64,000 nt of DNA from Bacteroides fragilis (lineage in GTDB: Bacteria; Bacteroidota; Bacteroidia; Bacteroidales; Bacteroidaceae): positions 3,596,001 through 3,660,000 of the forward strand of contig NZ_CP018937.1 in NCBI RefSeq assembly GCF_002849695.1. The letters are read 5' to 3'. Shown in pieces: positions 1 through 9,980 of the stretch. A program made the position numbers and the translations under genes. Under the pieces are notes generated by a model. The model saw only the letters and a list, made by a program, of their open reading frames with translations. It did no database searches and was not told where the DNA came from. Numbering within the stretch: the stretch's first letter is position 1; each line of letters opens with the position of its first letter.

Positions 1-947
1 CCATCGACCCCCAGCATGGGCCAACCATCTTTCCACGTCACCGGCACTAAGTAAGGAACACGTCCTATCGCTCCTCTGTCTTGCATGATGATGAACCACC
101 AGTCACCGTTCTTCAGCTGCACCATTCCTCCCTGGTGCAAGCCATTGGGCGGGTAGGAGCTGTCGTCCTGCATGATGACCTTATGCTCGTAAGGCCCGTA
201 GATGTTCTTGGAACGAAGGCAAACCTGCCATCCTTCAGTGCCACCTGCCGGACAAGTGATATAGTACATACCGTTTATCTTATAGACATGCGAACCCTCC
301 ATGCCGGCGCTTTTACCCGAACCATAGCTATCGTCCACTCCTTTGTTCCAGATTTCAACAGCCTCTTTCTTTACAGAGCGAGCATCGGCATTCAGTTCGG
401 TCACGTACAATTTGCGCTGTCCGTGCACTACATATACCTTGCCATCATCATCGAAAAACAATCCCGGGTCGTAAAGATATTCCGGAAAGATGGTCCGCTT
501 CCACGGTCCTTCCGGTTTCTCGGCTTCGCAGACGGAGAAGTGTCCGGTCTCCCTGCCCCAACCGTAAGGGGTGCAGAAAGCCACATAGAACTTCCCGTTA
601 TGATAGCGCAGGGAATTTGCCCACGAACCGTTCAAGTAGAGATTTCCTCCCTGCATGTCATAGCGTGGGTCTTCATCATAACGGTCCACGGCATAGCCCA
701 CAATTTCCCAATTCACCAGATCCTTCGATTTGGCTACCGGAGAACCCGGCACATAGTGCATACTGGTGGACACTAAATAAAAATCATCGCCCACGCGGAT
801 TACATCCGGGTCGGGCCAGTCGCCCCACATCAGGGGATTGGTAAATGTACCGTCACCGTTGTCCGGTGTCCATACTTGTTGTGCTTCCAACGGAAGTATT
901 GATATGCCGCAAAGACACATAGCCAACAGGGTATTCTTAATATTCAT
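1..947 (-). CDS. Glycoside hydrolase family 43 protein (partial, C-terminus off window)
   Basis: Translating the complement from the ATG at 947 gives a signal peptide ending near LPLEAQ and then a five-bladed propeller hydrolase. The three GH43 acidic positions are visible: the base Asp in WGDWPDPDVI, the pKa-modulating Asp in YLYDPGLFFDDDG, and the general-acid Glu in GMEGSHVYKI. The family cleaves beta-xylosyl, alpha-arabinofuranosyl or beta-galactosyl linkages; the substrate cannot be told from this part. The frame is open to base 1, so roughly 315 residues are present and the C-terminus, possibly with a carbohydrate-binding domain, is missing. It lies 176 bases downstream of the GH35 gene on the same strand and probably belongs to the same glycan-utilisation cluster. 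The start is supported by the signal peptide. Confidence 0.9.
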   Translation of the reverse strand, partial: MNIKNTLLAMCLCGISILPLEAQQVWTPDNGDGTFTNPLMWGDWPDPDVIRVGDDFYLVSTSMHYVPGSPVAKSKDLVNWEIVGYAVDRYDEDPRYDMQGGNLYLNGSWANSLRYHNGKFYVAFCTPYGWGRETGHFSVCEAEKPEGPWKRTIFPEYLYDPGLFFDDDGKVYVVHGQRKLYVTELNADARSVKKEAVEIWNKGVDDSYGSGKSAGMEGSHVYKINGMYYITCPAGGTEGWQVCLRSKNIYGPYEHKVIMQDDSSYPPNGLHQGGMVQLKNGDWWFIIMQDRGAIGRVPYLVPVTWKDGWPMLGVD

Positions 948-1017
948 AACCAATTATTATTTATTAAAAATGTTCTATCTTTCAGTTTTCCTCCTATCTG
1001 CCCCATAGCATCTCCGT

Positions 1018-1088
1018 ATCATCTCCCTACCTATACAGACGGAGCAGATAGGGAGAAGGTAGGAAGCGGATAAGGAGAAGGTAGGAAG
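1018..1088. repeat. Short direct and inverted repeats between GH35 and GH43 genes
   Basis: GGAGAAGGTAGGAAG occurs twice, at 1052-1066 and 1074-1088. Just before it, CTCCCTA near 1023 can pair with TAGGGAG near 1049. The sequence is purine-rich on the plus strand. It lies in the 176-base gap between two co-oriented hydrolase genes, so it could form an mRNA hairpin that tunes downstream expression. No uridine tract of terminator type follows. Confidence 0.5.
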
Positions 1089-1123
1089 AAGATAGATTTT
1101 TCTCTATTTTTCAGATTTTACTT

Positions 1124-3616
1124 CTATTTCCTTATTTCTGCCATATTCCGGTAAGGAGCTATCTCCATGGCTTTCAATACAGCTCCATTGGCAGTCTGGC
1201 GCAATCCTATTACCAGCACGTTCTTCTTTCCTCCACCGAAATTAAGCCAGCATTCAGGCAAGAAGAACTCACGTTGCGGACCGGCTTCCCAGTGGCGTCC
1301 AATGTTGTTTCCGTTCAGCCACATATAGCCATTGCCCGAGGCATTGATGCGTGCCAGCCAGGGAATCCATTCGCCTTTCTTCTGACCAGGCAGTTCAAAC
1401 TCTATCCGGTACCAAGTGAACAATCCGTCCGGCTCGGCTTTCGGCTGTACGCCGTTTCCTTTGGCAGGAATCTCACAGGTCACGTCCAGCGATACGTTTT
1501 GCCAATCCTGCGGTGCGAATTGCGGCAGATTCCATCCTTGGGCCACTCCGGCTGCATCTGCCGCATACTCCCACTCCAGGGGATGAGTCAAGGCTGTTTC
1601 GGTCAGTGACAAACCAGCCTCTCTGATACCGGACAATTCTTCCATAGGCACGTAACCATGAGCATGACCCAGGTTTTCATAGACAACCAGGATTTCATTG
1701 TCACCCTCCTTCAGTAAGCCCGATACGTCGAAACGGTTGTCGTACTCGTCCGGACGGATGCGTTCGAAGCAGTCGCGTGTGGTCCAGGACTGCGCATCGG
1801 CTCTGTCGGGGAAGAGACGTTTCGCCTGCTTTCCGTTCACCGCTACCGATACAATGTCACGAGTAAACATATTGAATAAGAGGAAACGTTCTTCGGCAAC
1901 TTGACGGGAGGTCAGACTGACTTGCGCACGGTACAGGCTGTAACGGAAATCATTGACACCCAAGTCGGGTAATGATACCAAGCGAGGGAGTTGCTTCCAG
2001 TCTGCCTTGGCAAAGGCATCTTCCTTTTTCAAGGCAGAAGCAATGCGTACCGGTTGGGGAAGTTTGGCAGGGCGCAAGGGGCGTATCTGCTCCTGCGGCC
2101 ACCATTCGCCTTTCGTTTCCGGCTTTCCGGCAGGAATCACCAACACTTTCGTACCCAACGCAGGCAGGTCGTAGGAAACGTTGATGGGAGAAACGGTGAC
2201 AGAGTCGGTATCCGCAGCTTCCGAAGCTGCTATCAACACCTTCTCGCCATGCTGGTTGATGTTATACATCGGTGTGGCAGGGCGATTCATCTTACCCGGC
2301 AACAAGCGTACCTTTCCACGAATGGCATTTTTGGGGTCTGTGTTGTGCAGAAAGACAAAGCGTGTTCCGTCCACCGCTACGCGTACACCGCCGAAGAGCG
2401 ACTTCGCTCCACCCTCCATGGCACAAGGACCGCCTTCGGAACGGACCAATTGCGGCTCGAATGCCTGGATGAACTGCCCGATGGCCTTTGCCTCAAAGTA
2501 TTTGTCGCTCCGCGCACCATTCTCGCGTATGGCTGCATTGTAGTCATAGCTGGTCGTCATGCCTCGTGCTCCCCAACCGGCAAAATGGGTACCGCCAAAG
2601 AACATGTAATAGTTGATGCCACCTGCACCTCCTAATAAGGACATCAAGCCCACCGCCTTGAAGTGGCGGGCATCGGAATAATGGTCTTCGCTCAATCTAC
2701 CGGTCACCAACGAGAACCATCCGCCTTGGAGTTCCGTCACAAATCCAGGTGCATCCGGTTGCTCCTTCCTAAGGTTCGCCATGCGATACGCGCAGTCGGG
2801 AGCTGAAGAAAGCCCTACATAATAGTTGTCGCTGTCAAAAACCTGAGACAATTCCACATCTTCGCTGCTACGGCACTCATCGGTCAGACAGGTAAAGATA
2901 GGAATATCCATCCCACTTTTCCGTACAGACTGGTACAGTGCTTTCAACAGTTTTTCCTTACCGTAACATCCATGATGGTTATACTCGTTTTCAATCTGAA
3001 TCAGGATAATTCCCTTTTCGCCCACCGGCTTGCGCGTGATTTGCTCGTCGGCCAACGCTTTGCAAACGGCATCAAACCAATGTTGCGACCAGCTGATGTG
3101 GCGATGGTCCGCACTTCTCAACCAGAAGTCGTCCATTCCGCCCGGACAGAACTTTGCCAACCAACGCGGATATCCTCCTCCCGAATACTCAGCGCAAATG
3201 AAAGGCCCCGGACGAACGATGGTATAAAGTCCAAACTCCTCTTGCGCCATCTTCAGCCAACGCTTCACATCGGAGAAGTCAAAGTGGCTATTATCGTTTA
3301 AGCCGGACGGCATGATTCTCTCATGCCAGTTCCAAGGCACGTATGTCTCCACCGTATTGAATCCGGCTTCCTTGATTTGACGGAAACGGTCTCTCCATAA
3401 TTCTTCCGGACAACGGAAGTAATGGAAAGCTGCACTATAAATAAAAATGTCTTTTCCCTCAATGGTCATGCACGAACCATCATACCGAACCCTTTCGGGT
3501 TGGAGGAATTTCTTTTCTGGCTTTGCAGCCTGTTGCGTAGTCTGTGCCATGATCACCAAGCTGTTAAAAGCGACTAAAGCAAACAGCACACACTTCAAGA
3601 TACACTTGTTTTTCAT
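1124..3616 (-). CDS. Beta-galactosidase, glycoside hydrolase family 35
   Basis: This is an 830-residue secreted hydrolase with an N-terminal signal peptide (about residues 1-24, ending VIMAQ). The GH35 TIM barrel follows at about residues 40-370. The acid/base Glu lies in IQIENEYNHHG (about residue 211) and the nucleophile Glu in FVTELQGGW (about residue 295), both intact. The C-terminal half contains jelly-roll beta-galactosidase domains, with a typical segment WLNGNNIGRHW near the end. The family removes terminal beta-galactose, so a role in trimming host or plant galactosides in the periplasm or at the surface is inferred. The gene follows GH92 by 44 bases and is probably co-transcribed with it. 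It differs clearly from the second GH35 in the cluster, which suggests different linkages or positions in the glycan. Confidence 0.93.
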   Translation of the reverse strand: MKNKCILKCVLFALVAFNSLVIMAQTTQQAAKPEKKFLQPERVRYDGSCMTIEGKDIFIYSAAFHYFRCPEELWRDRFRQIKEAGFNTVETYVPWNWHERIMPSGLNDNSHFDFSDVKRWLKMAQEEFGLYTIVRPGPFICAEYSGGGYPRWLAKFCPGGMDDFWLRSADHRHISWSQHWFDAVCKALADEQITRKPVGEKGIILIQIENEYNHHGCYGKEKLLKALYQSVRKSGMDIPIFTCLTDECRSSEDVELSQVFDSDNYYVGLSSAPDCAYRMANLRKEQPDAPGFVTELQGGWFSLVTGRLSEDHYSDARHFKAVGLMSLLGGAGGINYYMFFGGTHFAGWGARGMTTSYDYNAAIRENGARSDKYFEAKAIGQFIQAFEPQLVRSEGGPCAMEGGAKSLFGGVRVAVDGTRFVFLHNTDPKNAIRGKVRLLPGKMNRPATPMYNINQHGEKVLIAASEAADTDSVTVSPINVSYDLPALGTKVLVIPAGKPETKGEWWPQEQIRPLRPAKLPQPVRIASALKKEDAFAKADWKQLPRLVSLPDLGVNDFRYSLYRAQVSLTSRQVAEERFLLFNMFTRDIVSVAVNGKQAKRLFPDRADAQSWTTRDCFERIRPDEYDNRFDVSGLLKEGDNEILVVYENLGHAHGYVPMEELSGIREAGLSLTETALTHPLEWEYAADAAGVAQGWNLPQFAPQDWQNVSLDVTCEIPAKGNGVQPKAEPDGLFTWYRIEFELPGQKKGEWIPWLARINASGNGYMWLNGNNIGRHWEAGPQREFFLPECWLNFGGGKKNVLVIGLRQTANGAVLKAMEIAPYRNMAEIRK

Positions 3617-3660
3617 GTTCTTAGTATAAAATAATTAATATAATATCATATTTCACGACC

Positions 3661-5841
3661 TCAACGTTTCGGACAGAACTCCAATACACCACCCTCCAAC
3701 AAATCACTGATTTTCACAAAGGGAGAATCGAGCGCTTTACCATTCAAACGCACATCATCCAATGTATGATACGACTCCAAACCTTTGGCACGTATTTTCA
3801 ATACTCGCTTATTGGGAAGTTGAAGACGTATCTCCTCAAAATGAGGAATACCCAACGCGTACATACCCGATGCCGGAGTGACGGGATAAAAGCCCAATGC
3901 ACTAAAAAGATACCACGCTGACATCTGCCCGCAATCATCGTTACCGGACAGGCCGTCGGGAGCGTTCTTATAGTTATCTTTCATAATGGTCCGAAGGCGG
4001 GACTGGGTCTTGTCCAACCGATTGCAATAGTTATACAAATAGGCATAATGATGCCCCGGTTCATTGTCGTGACGGTAATGCTTTTCATCAAAATTCCGGT
4101 CCAAGAGCTGCATGAAAGCGTCACTGCCTCCCATCAAGTCAATCATTCCGGGCACATCTTGCATCACACAGAAGCGGTAGGTCCAATTGGCCCCTTCGGT
4201 AAATCCCACATGGGCTTGGTCCCACGTACCATCTGCCTTACGGGCTTGGAAGAATTTCAGCTCCGGGTTGTACAGATGTTTATAGTTGGCAGCGCGCTTC
4301 ATCAAATCGACATAATCATCCGTATGTCCCAACCCTTTTGCCATTTGGGCAATACAATAATCATCCAAAGCAAACTCCAGGGTACGCGCCACGGACTCGT
4401 ATGTACAATCGGAAGCTACGTATCCTTTGTGCAAATAGTTGGTCAGTCCACCACGTGCTTCGTATTGCCCGTTCCAAAGTGCTCTGTCGCCCCATTTGCT
4501 CTTATCGTCATAGAGTGGAGGTACGTAGGCATCCTTGCGGATGGCTTTGTAGGCCTGCTCCACGTCATAGTTACGGAAACCGTTCACGTAGGCATCAGCA
4601 ATGACTGCATCCGCATGGGTACCAATCATGATATTGGTGTAAGTGGGGTTGGGCCATTTAGGAATCCAGCCGCCTTCCTCGTACATTTGTACCAACGAGG
4701 TTATCATGTCATCAACACGTTCCGAAGCTACTAATTGCAGCCAAGGATGTTCGGCTCTGAAGGTGTCCCACAAGGAATAGGCATTGTAGGAAACTCCCTC
4801 ATGCACTTTCCCGTCGAACGGGCTATAGTATCTGCCATATTCCGAGAACTCACGGGGATATTGAAGCGTATGGAAGAAAGCAGTATAGAAAACAACGCGG
4901 TCGTCTTCCGTACCGCCTTTCAGCTTAATCTTGGAAAGGGAGCGATTCCAGGCTGTACGGACTTTCTTTACTGTCTGCCCGAAAGAGGCTGTTTTCTGAA
5001 TCTCTTTGGCAAGATTTTCTCCGGCTTGTTCAAAACTGATGAAAGAGCTGCCAATTCGCAGCTCCATCATTTCCGTACCGGCAGGAAATGCCACATATCC
5101 GCCTGCGGAGGTTCCTGCTTCCTGAGTTTTCCCTGCGGTCACAAGAGAGTCCTTCCAAACGCCATAGTCGGCAAAATCAGCAGAAAACTTCAATACATAG
5201 TACCCTCTTAAATCAGGAGTTTCCGGTCCTAAATGGGCATCATGCCTGTCTTCGTTGTAGATGTGTATTTCTCTCTTTTCAGGAAATATCTCAATGCCGC
5301 CTCCCCGCTTGCCTCGTCCGGCTTCAAGGTACAAGAGAGCTTTCTCCTGCTTGGGATATCTGAAACGGAAGAACGAGGCACGCGAAGTGGCTGTCAGTTC
5401 GGTGGCAATCTGCTGCTGCTCTCCACCTTCCGAAGTGGTCACTTTATAATAATAAGGAGTAAGCACTTCTTGGGTACGGTCCAGTCTGACTCCCCGTTCC
5501 GATGGTTTCAGTTTGAGCGAGCCGCATTGGGGCATCAGGGTCATATAGCCATAATCGCCCATCCAGACAGCGGGTTGGTGGGTAGCCATAAAACCCAACA
5601 ACAGAGAATCCTTGTTGTGATACATCGTCCGTGAAATACCGTTGATACGGGTGACGGGACACCATTGTGTCATGCCAAAAGGGGTAGTGACGGCAGGCAC
5701 GGTTCCTCCATATTCGGTGCGATGCTCACCATCTGTACCAATACGCATGTTGACGTAATCTATCGGTTGCTGCGCATACATGTCCGAGAGGCCGAACAAG
5801 CAGACAACCAGGAGTGAAAGTAAATAATACATGTATTTCAT
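3661..5841 (-). CDS. Alpha-mannosidase, glycoside hydrolase family 92
   Basis: About 726 residues from the chosen ATG at 5841, which is followed directly by a signal peptide (MKYMYYLLSLLVV to about MYAQQ). The open frame extends to 5961, but that extension has no signal-like character; an ATG at 5856 is the alternative. GH92 hallmarks are present: an N-terminal beta-sandwich opening with DYVNMRIGTDG and an (alpha/alpha)6 domain. Within the latter are HADAVIADAYVNG, EGANWTYRF and the conserved GNDDCGQMSAWY segment that holds catalytic acids in known members. GH92 enzymes are calcium-dependent exo-alpha-mannosidases acting on N-glycans or yeast mannan. Placed between two GH35 genes, it points to a mixed mannose/galactose glycan as substrate, which is an inference. 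Confidence 0.93.
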   Translation of the reverse strand: MKYMYYLLSLLVVCLFGLSDMYAQQPIDYVNMRIGTDGEHRTEYGGTVPAVTTPFGMTQWCPVTRINGISRTMYHNKDSLLLGFMATHQPAVWMGDYGYMTLMPQCGSLKLKPSERGVRLDRTQEVLTPYYYKVTTSEGGEQQQIATELTATSRASFFRFRYPKQEKALLYLEAGRGKRGGGIEIFPEKREIHIYNEDRHDAHLGPETPDLRGYYVLKFSADFADYGVWKDSLVTAGKTQEAGTSAGGYVAFPAGTEMMELRIGSSFISFEQAGENLAKEIQKTASFGQTVKKVRTAWNRSLSKIKLKGGTEDDRVVFYTAFFHTLQYPREFSEYGRYYSPFDGKVHEGVSYNAYSLWDTFRAEHPWLQLVASERVDDMITSLVQMYEEGGWIPKWPNPTYTNIMIGTHADAVIADAYVNGFRNYDVEQAYKAIRKDAYVPPLYDDKSKWGDRALWNGQYEARGGLTNYLHKGYVASDCTYESVARTLEFALDDYCIAQMAKGLGHTDDYVDLMKRAANYKHLYNPELKFFQARKADGTWDQAHVGFTEGANWTYRFCVMQDVPGMIDLMGGSDAFMQLLDRNFDEKHYRHDNEPGHHYAYLYNYCNRLDKTQSRLRTIMKDNYKNAPDGLSGNDDCGQMSAWYLFSALGFYPVTPASGMYALGIPHFEEIRLQLPNKRVLKIRAKGLESYHTLDDVRLNGKALDSPFVKISDLLEGGVLEFCPKR

Positions 5842-6178
5842 ATTTGCAAAGGTCATAGTTATGTGAAGTGATTCTTTTGATTTGCCGATGGAATCATCGT
5901 GCCGTGTTTCCACAACACACCGATTCCGCACGCTCGACAAACCCTTACAGTAATATAACAAATCTCATTCTGTTGAACTTTCATTTTGTGTTATATTCAT
6001 ACGTTTTAAAGGTTAGAAGAATTGAAGACCAGTTTTCGATTTCAATCATTATATATAAACTACCTATTGATTTTAAAAAACACTTTACCTCCAAGAGACT
6101 TTGTTTTTACTGATATTATTGATATTTGATGTGCAGGAGGCAAGAGTTTATCAACTCCTGCCATACAACACTTACTAT
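5842..6178. other. Intergenic gap between GH35 and GH92 genes
   Basis: This 337-base AT-rich gap separates two minus-strand hydrolase genes. The only structure I see is an imperfect hairpin at 6139-6162 (10-base arms, one mismatch, loop TATC), just beyond the stop codon of the upstream GH35. It has no clear U-run, so it is at best a weak terminator or an mRNA-stabilising 3' hairpin. The rest presumably holds the GH92 leader or promoter, but I cannot point to a clear -7 box. Confidence 0.4.
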
Positions 6179-8500
6179 TTAATAACGGAACGCCTGTTTA
6201 TTGACATATACCGAGAAATCTTTAATCATCCCCGGATTACCTTTCTCAAACGATGGCAAGTAACGCAATCCCGTCACCGTTTTCACCTCACCCAAATCAA
6301 TTACCACCTGATGCGGATAAGGGATTCTTCTTTGGGTCATCCAGCAGGTGGATTCTTGCTGGTCGTATATCTTGTCGGCAGTAGCGTTGACCCCGTAAGT
6401 TTCTTCGCTATCGGCATAGCGTATTCTCCATTGTTCGCGGGGAATGGGCTTGCCATCAGCTCCTAATATCTCCAACTCGGCAAGGGTGGCCTCTGTCTTA
6501 CCATCTTGCGCCGACAAGGCTTCCAAACAGAAATATTGCCCTTGTGCTGATTGGGCGAACTTCACCTCCTGCCATCCGGCAACGGGTGCAAAAGCTCCTT
6601 TATAGACCGGCGTTTCCTGAGATAAATCCAACGTATCTCCCTTCTGGCGATTCTTTCTCTCCTTCTCACGCAGTATATCCAGCACCGGGGTCTTCAGACC
6701 TTTGACAACAGCCTCCGACGGTCCTTTCAAATCGAGTACGATGATTTCATTCTTTCCTTTCTTCAACCAGCATCCAGGCAAGAACAACGTTTGTTGGGGA
6801 CCGATTTCCCAAAAACGGCCTAAAGCATGTCCATTTACCCAAACCATACCTTTCCCCCAAGTACTCATGTCAATAAACGTATCTCCGGTCTTTGTCAGGT
6901 TGAAAGTCGCCTTGTAGTAAGCAGGGCCTTCCGGACGGCTATTAGACGAATACTTTTTGCGGGCGGCAAATTTATAATCCACGGGAATGCTGTATACTTT
7001 CCAGTTCTTGAGGGTAACAGCCTGTTTGTCCGGCTTAATAAGCTCCACCTTCTCAGTGATGCCTTTCCGGTCGTGAACGGTGCTTCCAAAGTTGACCCGT
7101 CCCATGGCTTCAACCCATATATCCAATTGCGTGCCTTCCGGCAGTTGCGGCAGAATCACTTGATTGTCGTCCTTCCGGCGGTCCAGATAACCGAGCAATT
7201 TGCCATCAGCATATATCTGTGCCCAGTCGTGTGCTTCGGTAATGCGGAGAAGCGTATTGGCTTCTGTAGCAGGCAACGTGGTACGGTATAGAATGCTTCC
7301 CCATCCTTGGTTGAAGTCTTCCATCGGCTCCACCTGTTCGCTTTGAACAAAATCGGGCAGTTGCTCAAAAAGGGGAGCTGCCGCATTCAGTTCCACGGCG
7401 GGTATTTCGATGACGGGGAACGGTTCGGGAACGGGACACGCCTTTTCCTCAGGACTACGGTATTTGCCAAGAAGCTCCTGCAAAAGGTAATACTTGGGAG
7501 TGGTCCACCCGGCTTCGCTAATGGGAGCATCATAATCGTATGAAGAACACATGGCAGAATAGGTAGGAGAATTGGCACCTCCCCAATGACCGAAGGTGGT
7601 ACCTCCATGTGTCATATAAAGACTAAAAGAGATGTTCCGGTCGAGCATATCCTTGATACCTTCCACCATTTTCTCGGCCGGACGGGTCTCGTGCTTCCTG
7701 CCCCAATGGTCAAACCAACCCGACCAGAACTCACTGCACATGAGTGGAGTATCAGGACGTACGGTAGAGAGTTTCTTGAATTCCTTATCGATATTGGCAC
7801 CTGTGCCGAAGTTCAGCGTCCAAAGCAAATCGTCCAAAGCATTCAGCTCAAACGTAGAGTCCCAATCGCACTGGAAAAGTACGGACTTGTCGAAACCTGC
7901 ACGACGCACAATGTCACGGATGGCTGTCATATAAGGTTTGTCAACCCCGTATCCGCCAAACTCATTCTCTACCTGCACCATGATGATATTACCACCGTTG
8001 GCCAACTGGAGGGGAGCCAATTGCTTACCCAATTCCTTCATAAAGATTTCCGTACGCTCCATGAAATAAGGGTTCAACGAACGCACTTTCATATCTTTCT
8101 CTTTGAGCAACCACCAAGGCAGTCCGCCCATCTCCCATTCCGCACACACATACGGACCAGGACGCAGGATGATATACATGCCATGTTTCTGAGCCAATTT
8201 ACAAAACTTAGCCACATTCTTTTCACCGGAAAAGTCGAATTTCCCTTCCTGTTGTTCATGGTAGTTCCAAAACATATACAAACAGATAGTATTCATACCG
8301 AGCGCCTTGCACATCAAGATTCGGTGTTCCCAATAGGGTTCCGGAATGCGTGCATAGTGCAACTCCGCAGCTTTTACTACAAAGGGATTGCCATTCAGCA
8401 AGAATGTACGTTTACCTACCTCGAAGGTTTCTTTGGGAGTGACCGCATACATCGGCCAACTCATCAACAACAGAAGAAAAAGAAGAATTTTGTTTTTCAT
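6179..8500 (-). CDS. Beta-galactosidase, GH35 with C-terminal F5/8-type domain
   Basis: This 773-residue secreted enzyme has a signal peptide (about 1-19, ending MYAV) and a GH35 barrel at about residues 25-345. The acid/base Glu is in VQVENEFGGYG (about residue 180) and the nucleophile in CSEFWSGWFDHWG (about residue 257). Galactose-binding-like jelly rolls follow, with the motif MVWVNGHALGRFWEIG. The last 150 residues resemble an F5/8 type C (discoidin/CBM32-like) domain, ending with PHQVVIDLGEVKTVTGLRYL. The family releases terminal beta-galactose. It is the first minus-strand gene of the cluster and faces away from the lyase relic on the plus strand. An exact linkage specificity cannot be given. 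Confidence 0.94.
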   Translation of the reverse strand: MKNKILLFLLLLMSWPMYAVTPKETFEVGKRTFLLNGNPFVVKAAELHYARIPEPYWEHRILMCKALGMNTICLYMFWNYHEQQEGKFDFSGEKNVAKFCKLAQKHGMYIILRPGPYVCAEWEMGGLPWWLLKEKDMKVRSLNPYFMERTEIFMKELGKQLAPLQLANGGNIIMVQVENEFGGYGVDKPYMTAIRDIVRRAGFDKSVLFQCDWDSTFELNALDDLLWTLNFGTGANIDKEFKKLSTVRPDTPLMCSEFWSGWFDHWGRKHETRPAEKMVEGIKDMLDRNISFSLYMTHGGTTFGHWGGANSPTYSAMCSSYDYDAPISEAGWTTPKYYLLQELLGKYRSPEEKACPVPEPFPVIEIPAVELNAAAPLFEQLPDFVQSEQVEPMEDFNQGWGSILYRTTLPATEANTLLRITEAHDWAQIYADGKLLGYLDRRKDDNQVILPQLPEGTQLDIWVEAMGRVNFGSTVHDRKGITEKVELIKPDKQAVTLKNWKVYSIPVDYKFAARKKYSSNSRPEGPAYYKATFNLTKTGDTFIDMSTWGKGMVWVNGHALGRFWEIGPQQTLFLPGCWLKKGKNEIIVLDLKGPSEAVVKGLKTPVLDILREKERKNRQKGDTLDLSQETPVYKGAFAPVAGWQEVKFAQSAQGQYFCLEALSAQDGKTEATLAELEILGADGKPIPREQWRIRYADSEETYGVNATADKIYDQQESTCWMTQRRIPYPHQVVIDLGEVKTVTGLRYLPSFEKGNPGMIKDFSVYVNKQAFRY

Positions 8501-8717
8501 AAGTCTGCATTTATATGTTCACATAACCTATGACACAAAAAAACAACCCAACCCTTACTGCTTTAAGTCTTTTTATATTCTTCTTGAGGAATGTTTGAAA
8601 ACAATAGTTGATTGAGAAAGGAGAACAGACATGGTTATAGAAAGAAAATCAAAATAATTTCTCAGATTCCATTTTTTATATCTTTCTTTGCATTTGGAAA
8701 GTTATTTCATACAGAAT

Positions 8718-9910
8718 ATGAAAAACATTATCCACAACTTATACTTACCTGTGCTTTGTTACCTAATAAGCTACTCATCAGTCAATGGGCAGAAAACCTA
8801 TAATGACTCTATCCACATCATCAAGAAGAACTATATTGACATCACTATCGGAGGCGACCCAAACAAAGAATCACTCCTCAAACAGTTGTCAACCATTCCC
8901 CCCCGAAAAGGAAGTGTCCGACCAAAATATCATCGAACTACAACAGTTCTATCCATTTCCTCCAAAGAGATAAAACAGTTGATAAGCACTCTACGCTCAG
9001 ACGGCTCATGGCAGGACATCAACTATGACGACACCAAACGTTCCGGCTGGGAACCCAAAATACATGCAGAACAAATACTGAAACTCACCAAATACTATTA
9101 CCGAGAACAACAGAAATTTCAGCCTTCCGAAAAAACGCGCCTGACAGATGCCATCCACCAAACAATGAACTTCTGGTTCACCAAGGATTGGTGTGCAAGA
9201 ACTGATGGTACAACCCAATAGGCGTACCACGCACCCTCGGACCGGCATTCTTGCTCTTCGAACAGGAAATAAACAAACTGGAAAAGCAGCAAGCAATCAA
9301 AGTAATGGAAAAAGCAGCTTTCAGCATGACCGGACAAAACAAAGTTTGGCTGGCAGGCAATGTACTCATCAGAGCCTTATTACAGAATGACTGGGAACTA
9401 ACGCGGAAAGCACAGGAAATCATCACCTCCATCGACCAGCGGTTCAGTAAAGGCAAAGTATGGTTGAAAGACCACAAGCGATTCTTCCATGACAACACCG
9501 GATACATCATCTTGCAGGCAGACACCTGCATCGTCATAACCGAAGAAAAAGAAGGGCAATGGAAAGATTTTATGGGAATGTACAAGCCTGAGACATTAAA
9601 AAGCAAGATGTTTTCCATTTATCTCAAACACTGTCAGAACATGCCTGCATCATATATTTATCTGATACTTCCTGCCACGACACAACAGAAAGTCCGTAGC
9701 TTTAATAGCAAATCTATTCACATTATACGCAATGACGAAGCTGCACAAGCGGTTGTTATCAAAGATTTATGTTACGTAAGCATTTATCAGCCGACGGAAA
9801 TACAAATAGACGGTCTGAAACCAATTACCCTATCAGAACCGAGGACTTACATTATCCATAAAAAGGGGGAATTTGTTGCAGCAAGTCCTTTTATAATTGC
9901 TGACAAATAA
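8718..9910 (+). pseudogene. Decayed polysaccharide lyase family 8 (chondroitin/hyaluronate lyase type)
   Basis: Two reading frames together make a broken PL8 lyase. The first, from the ATG at 8718, has a signal peptide and the N-terminal alpha-toroid, including GSWQDINYDDTKRSGW. At about 9190 the frame shifts; in the new frame CKN, a TGA at 9204-9206, then WYNPIGVPRTLGPAF continue the family pattern (CKNWWYN is expected). The second frame continues to about SIDQRFSKG, then jumps directly to central-domain sequence (VWLKDHKRFFHDNTGYI, then SIYLKHCQNMPASYIYLILP). The catalytic middle, including the DGSFxQH-type segment, is absent. A frameshift, a nonsense codon and an internal deletion of probably more than 200 residues mean no active lyase is made. 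It lies divergent to the hydrolase cluster. Confidence 0.85.
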
Positions 9911-9980
9911 GCTATCACACTAAATTCTATTTCTATTTACACAAAATATTTATAGTACCATAGTAAGTACAAAAAAACGG

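Noticed and set aside
7586..8533. Long plus-strand open frame opposite the second GH35 gene
   Set aside because: It is the antisense shadow of a gene with intact GH35 motifs and has no domain of its own. The same applies to the long frames opposite lysS, the patatin gene, malQ and mtaB.
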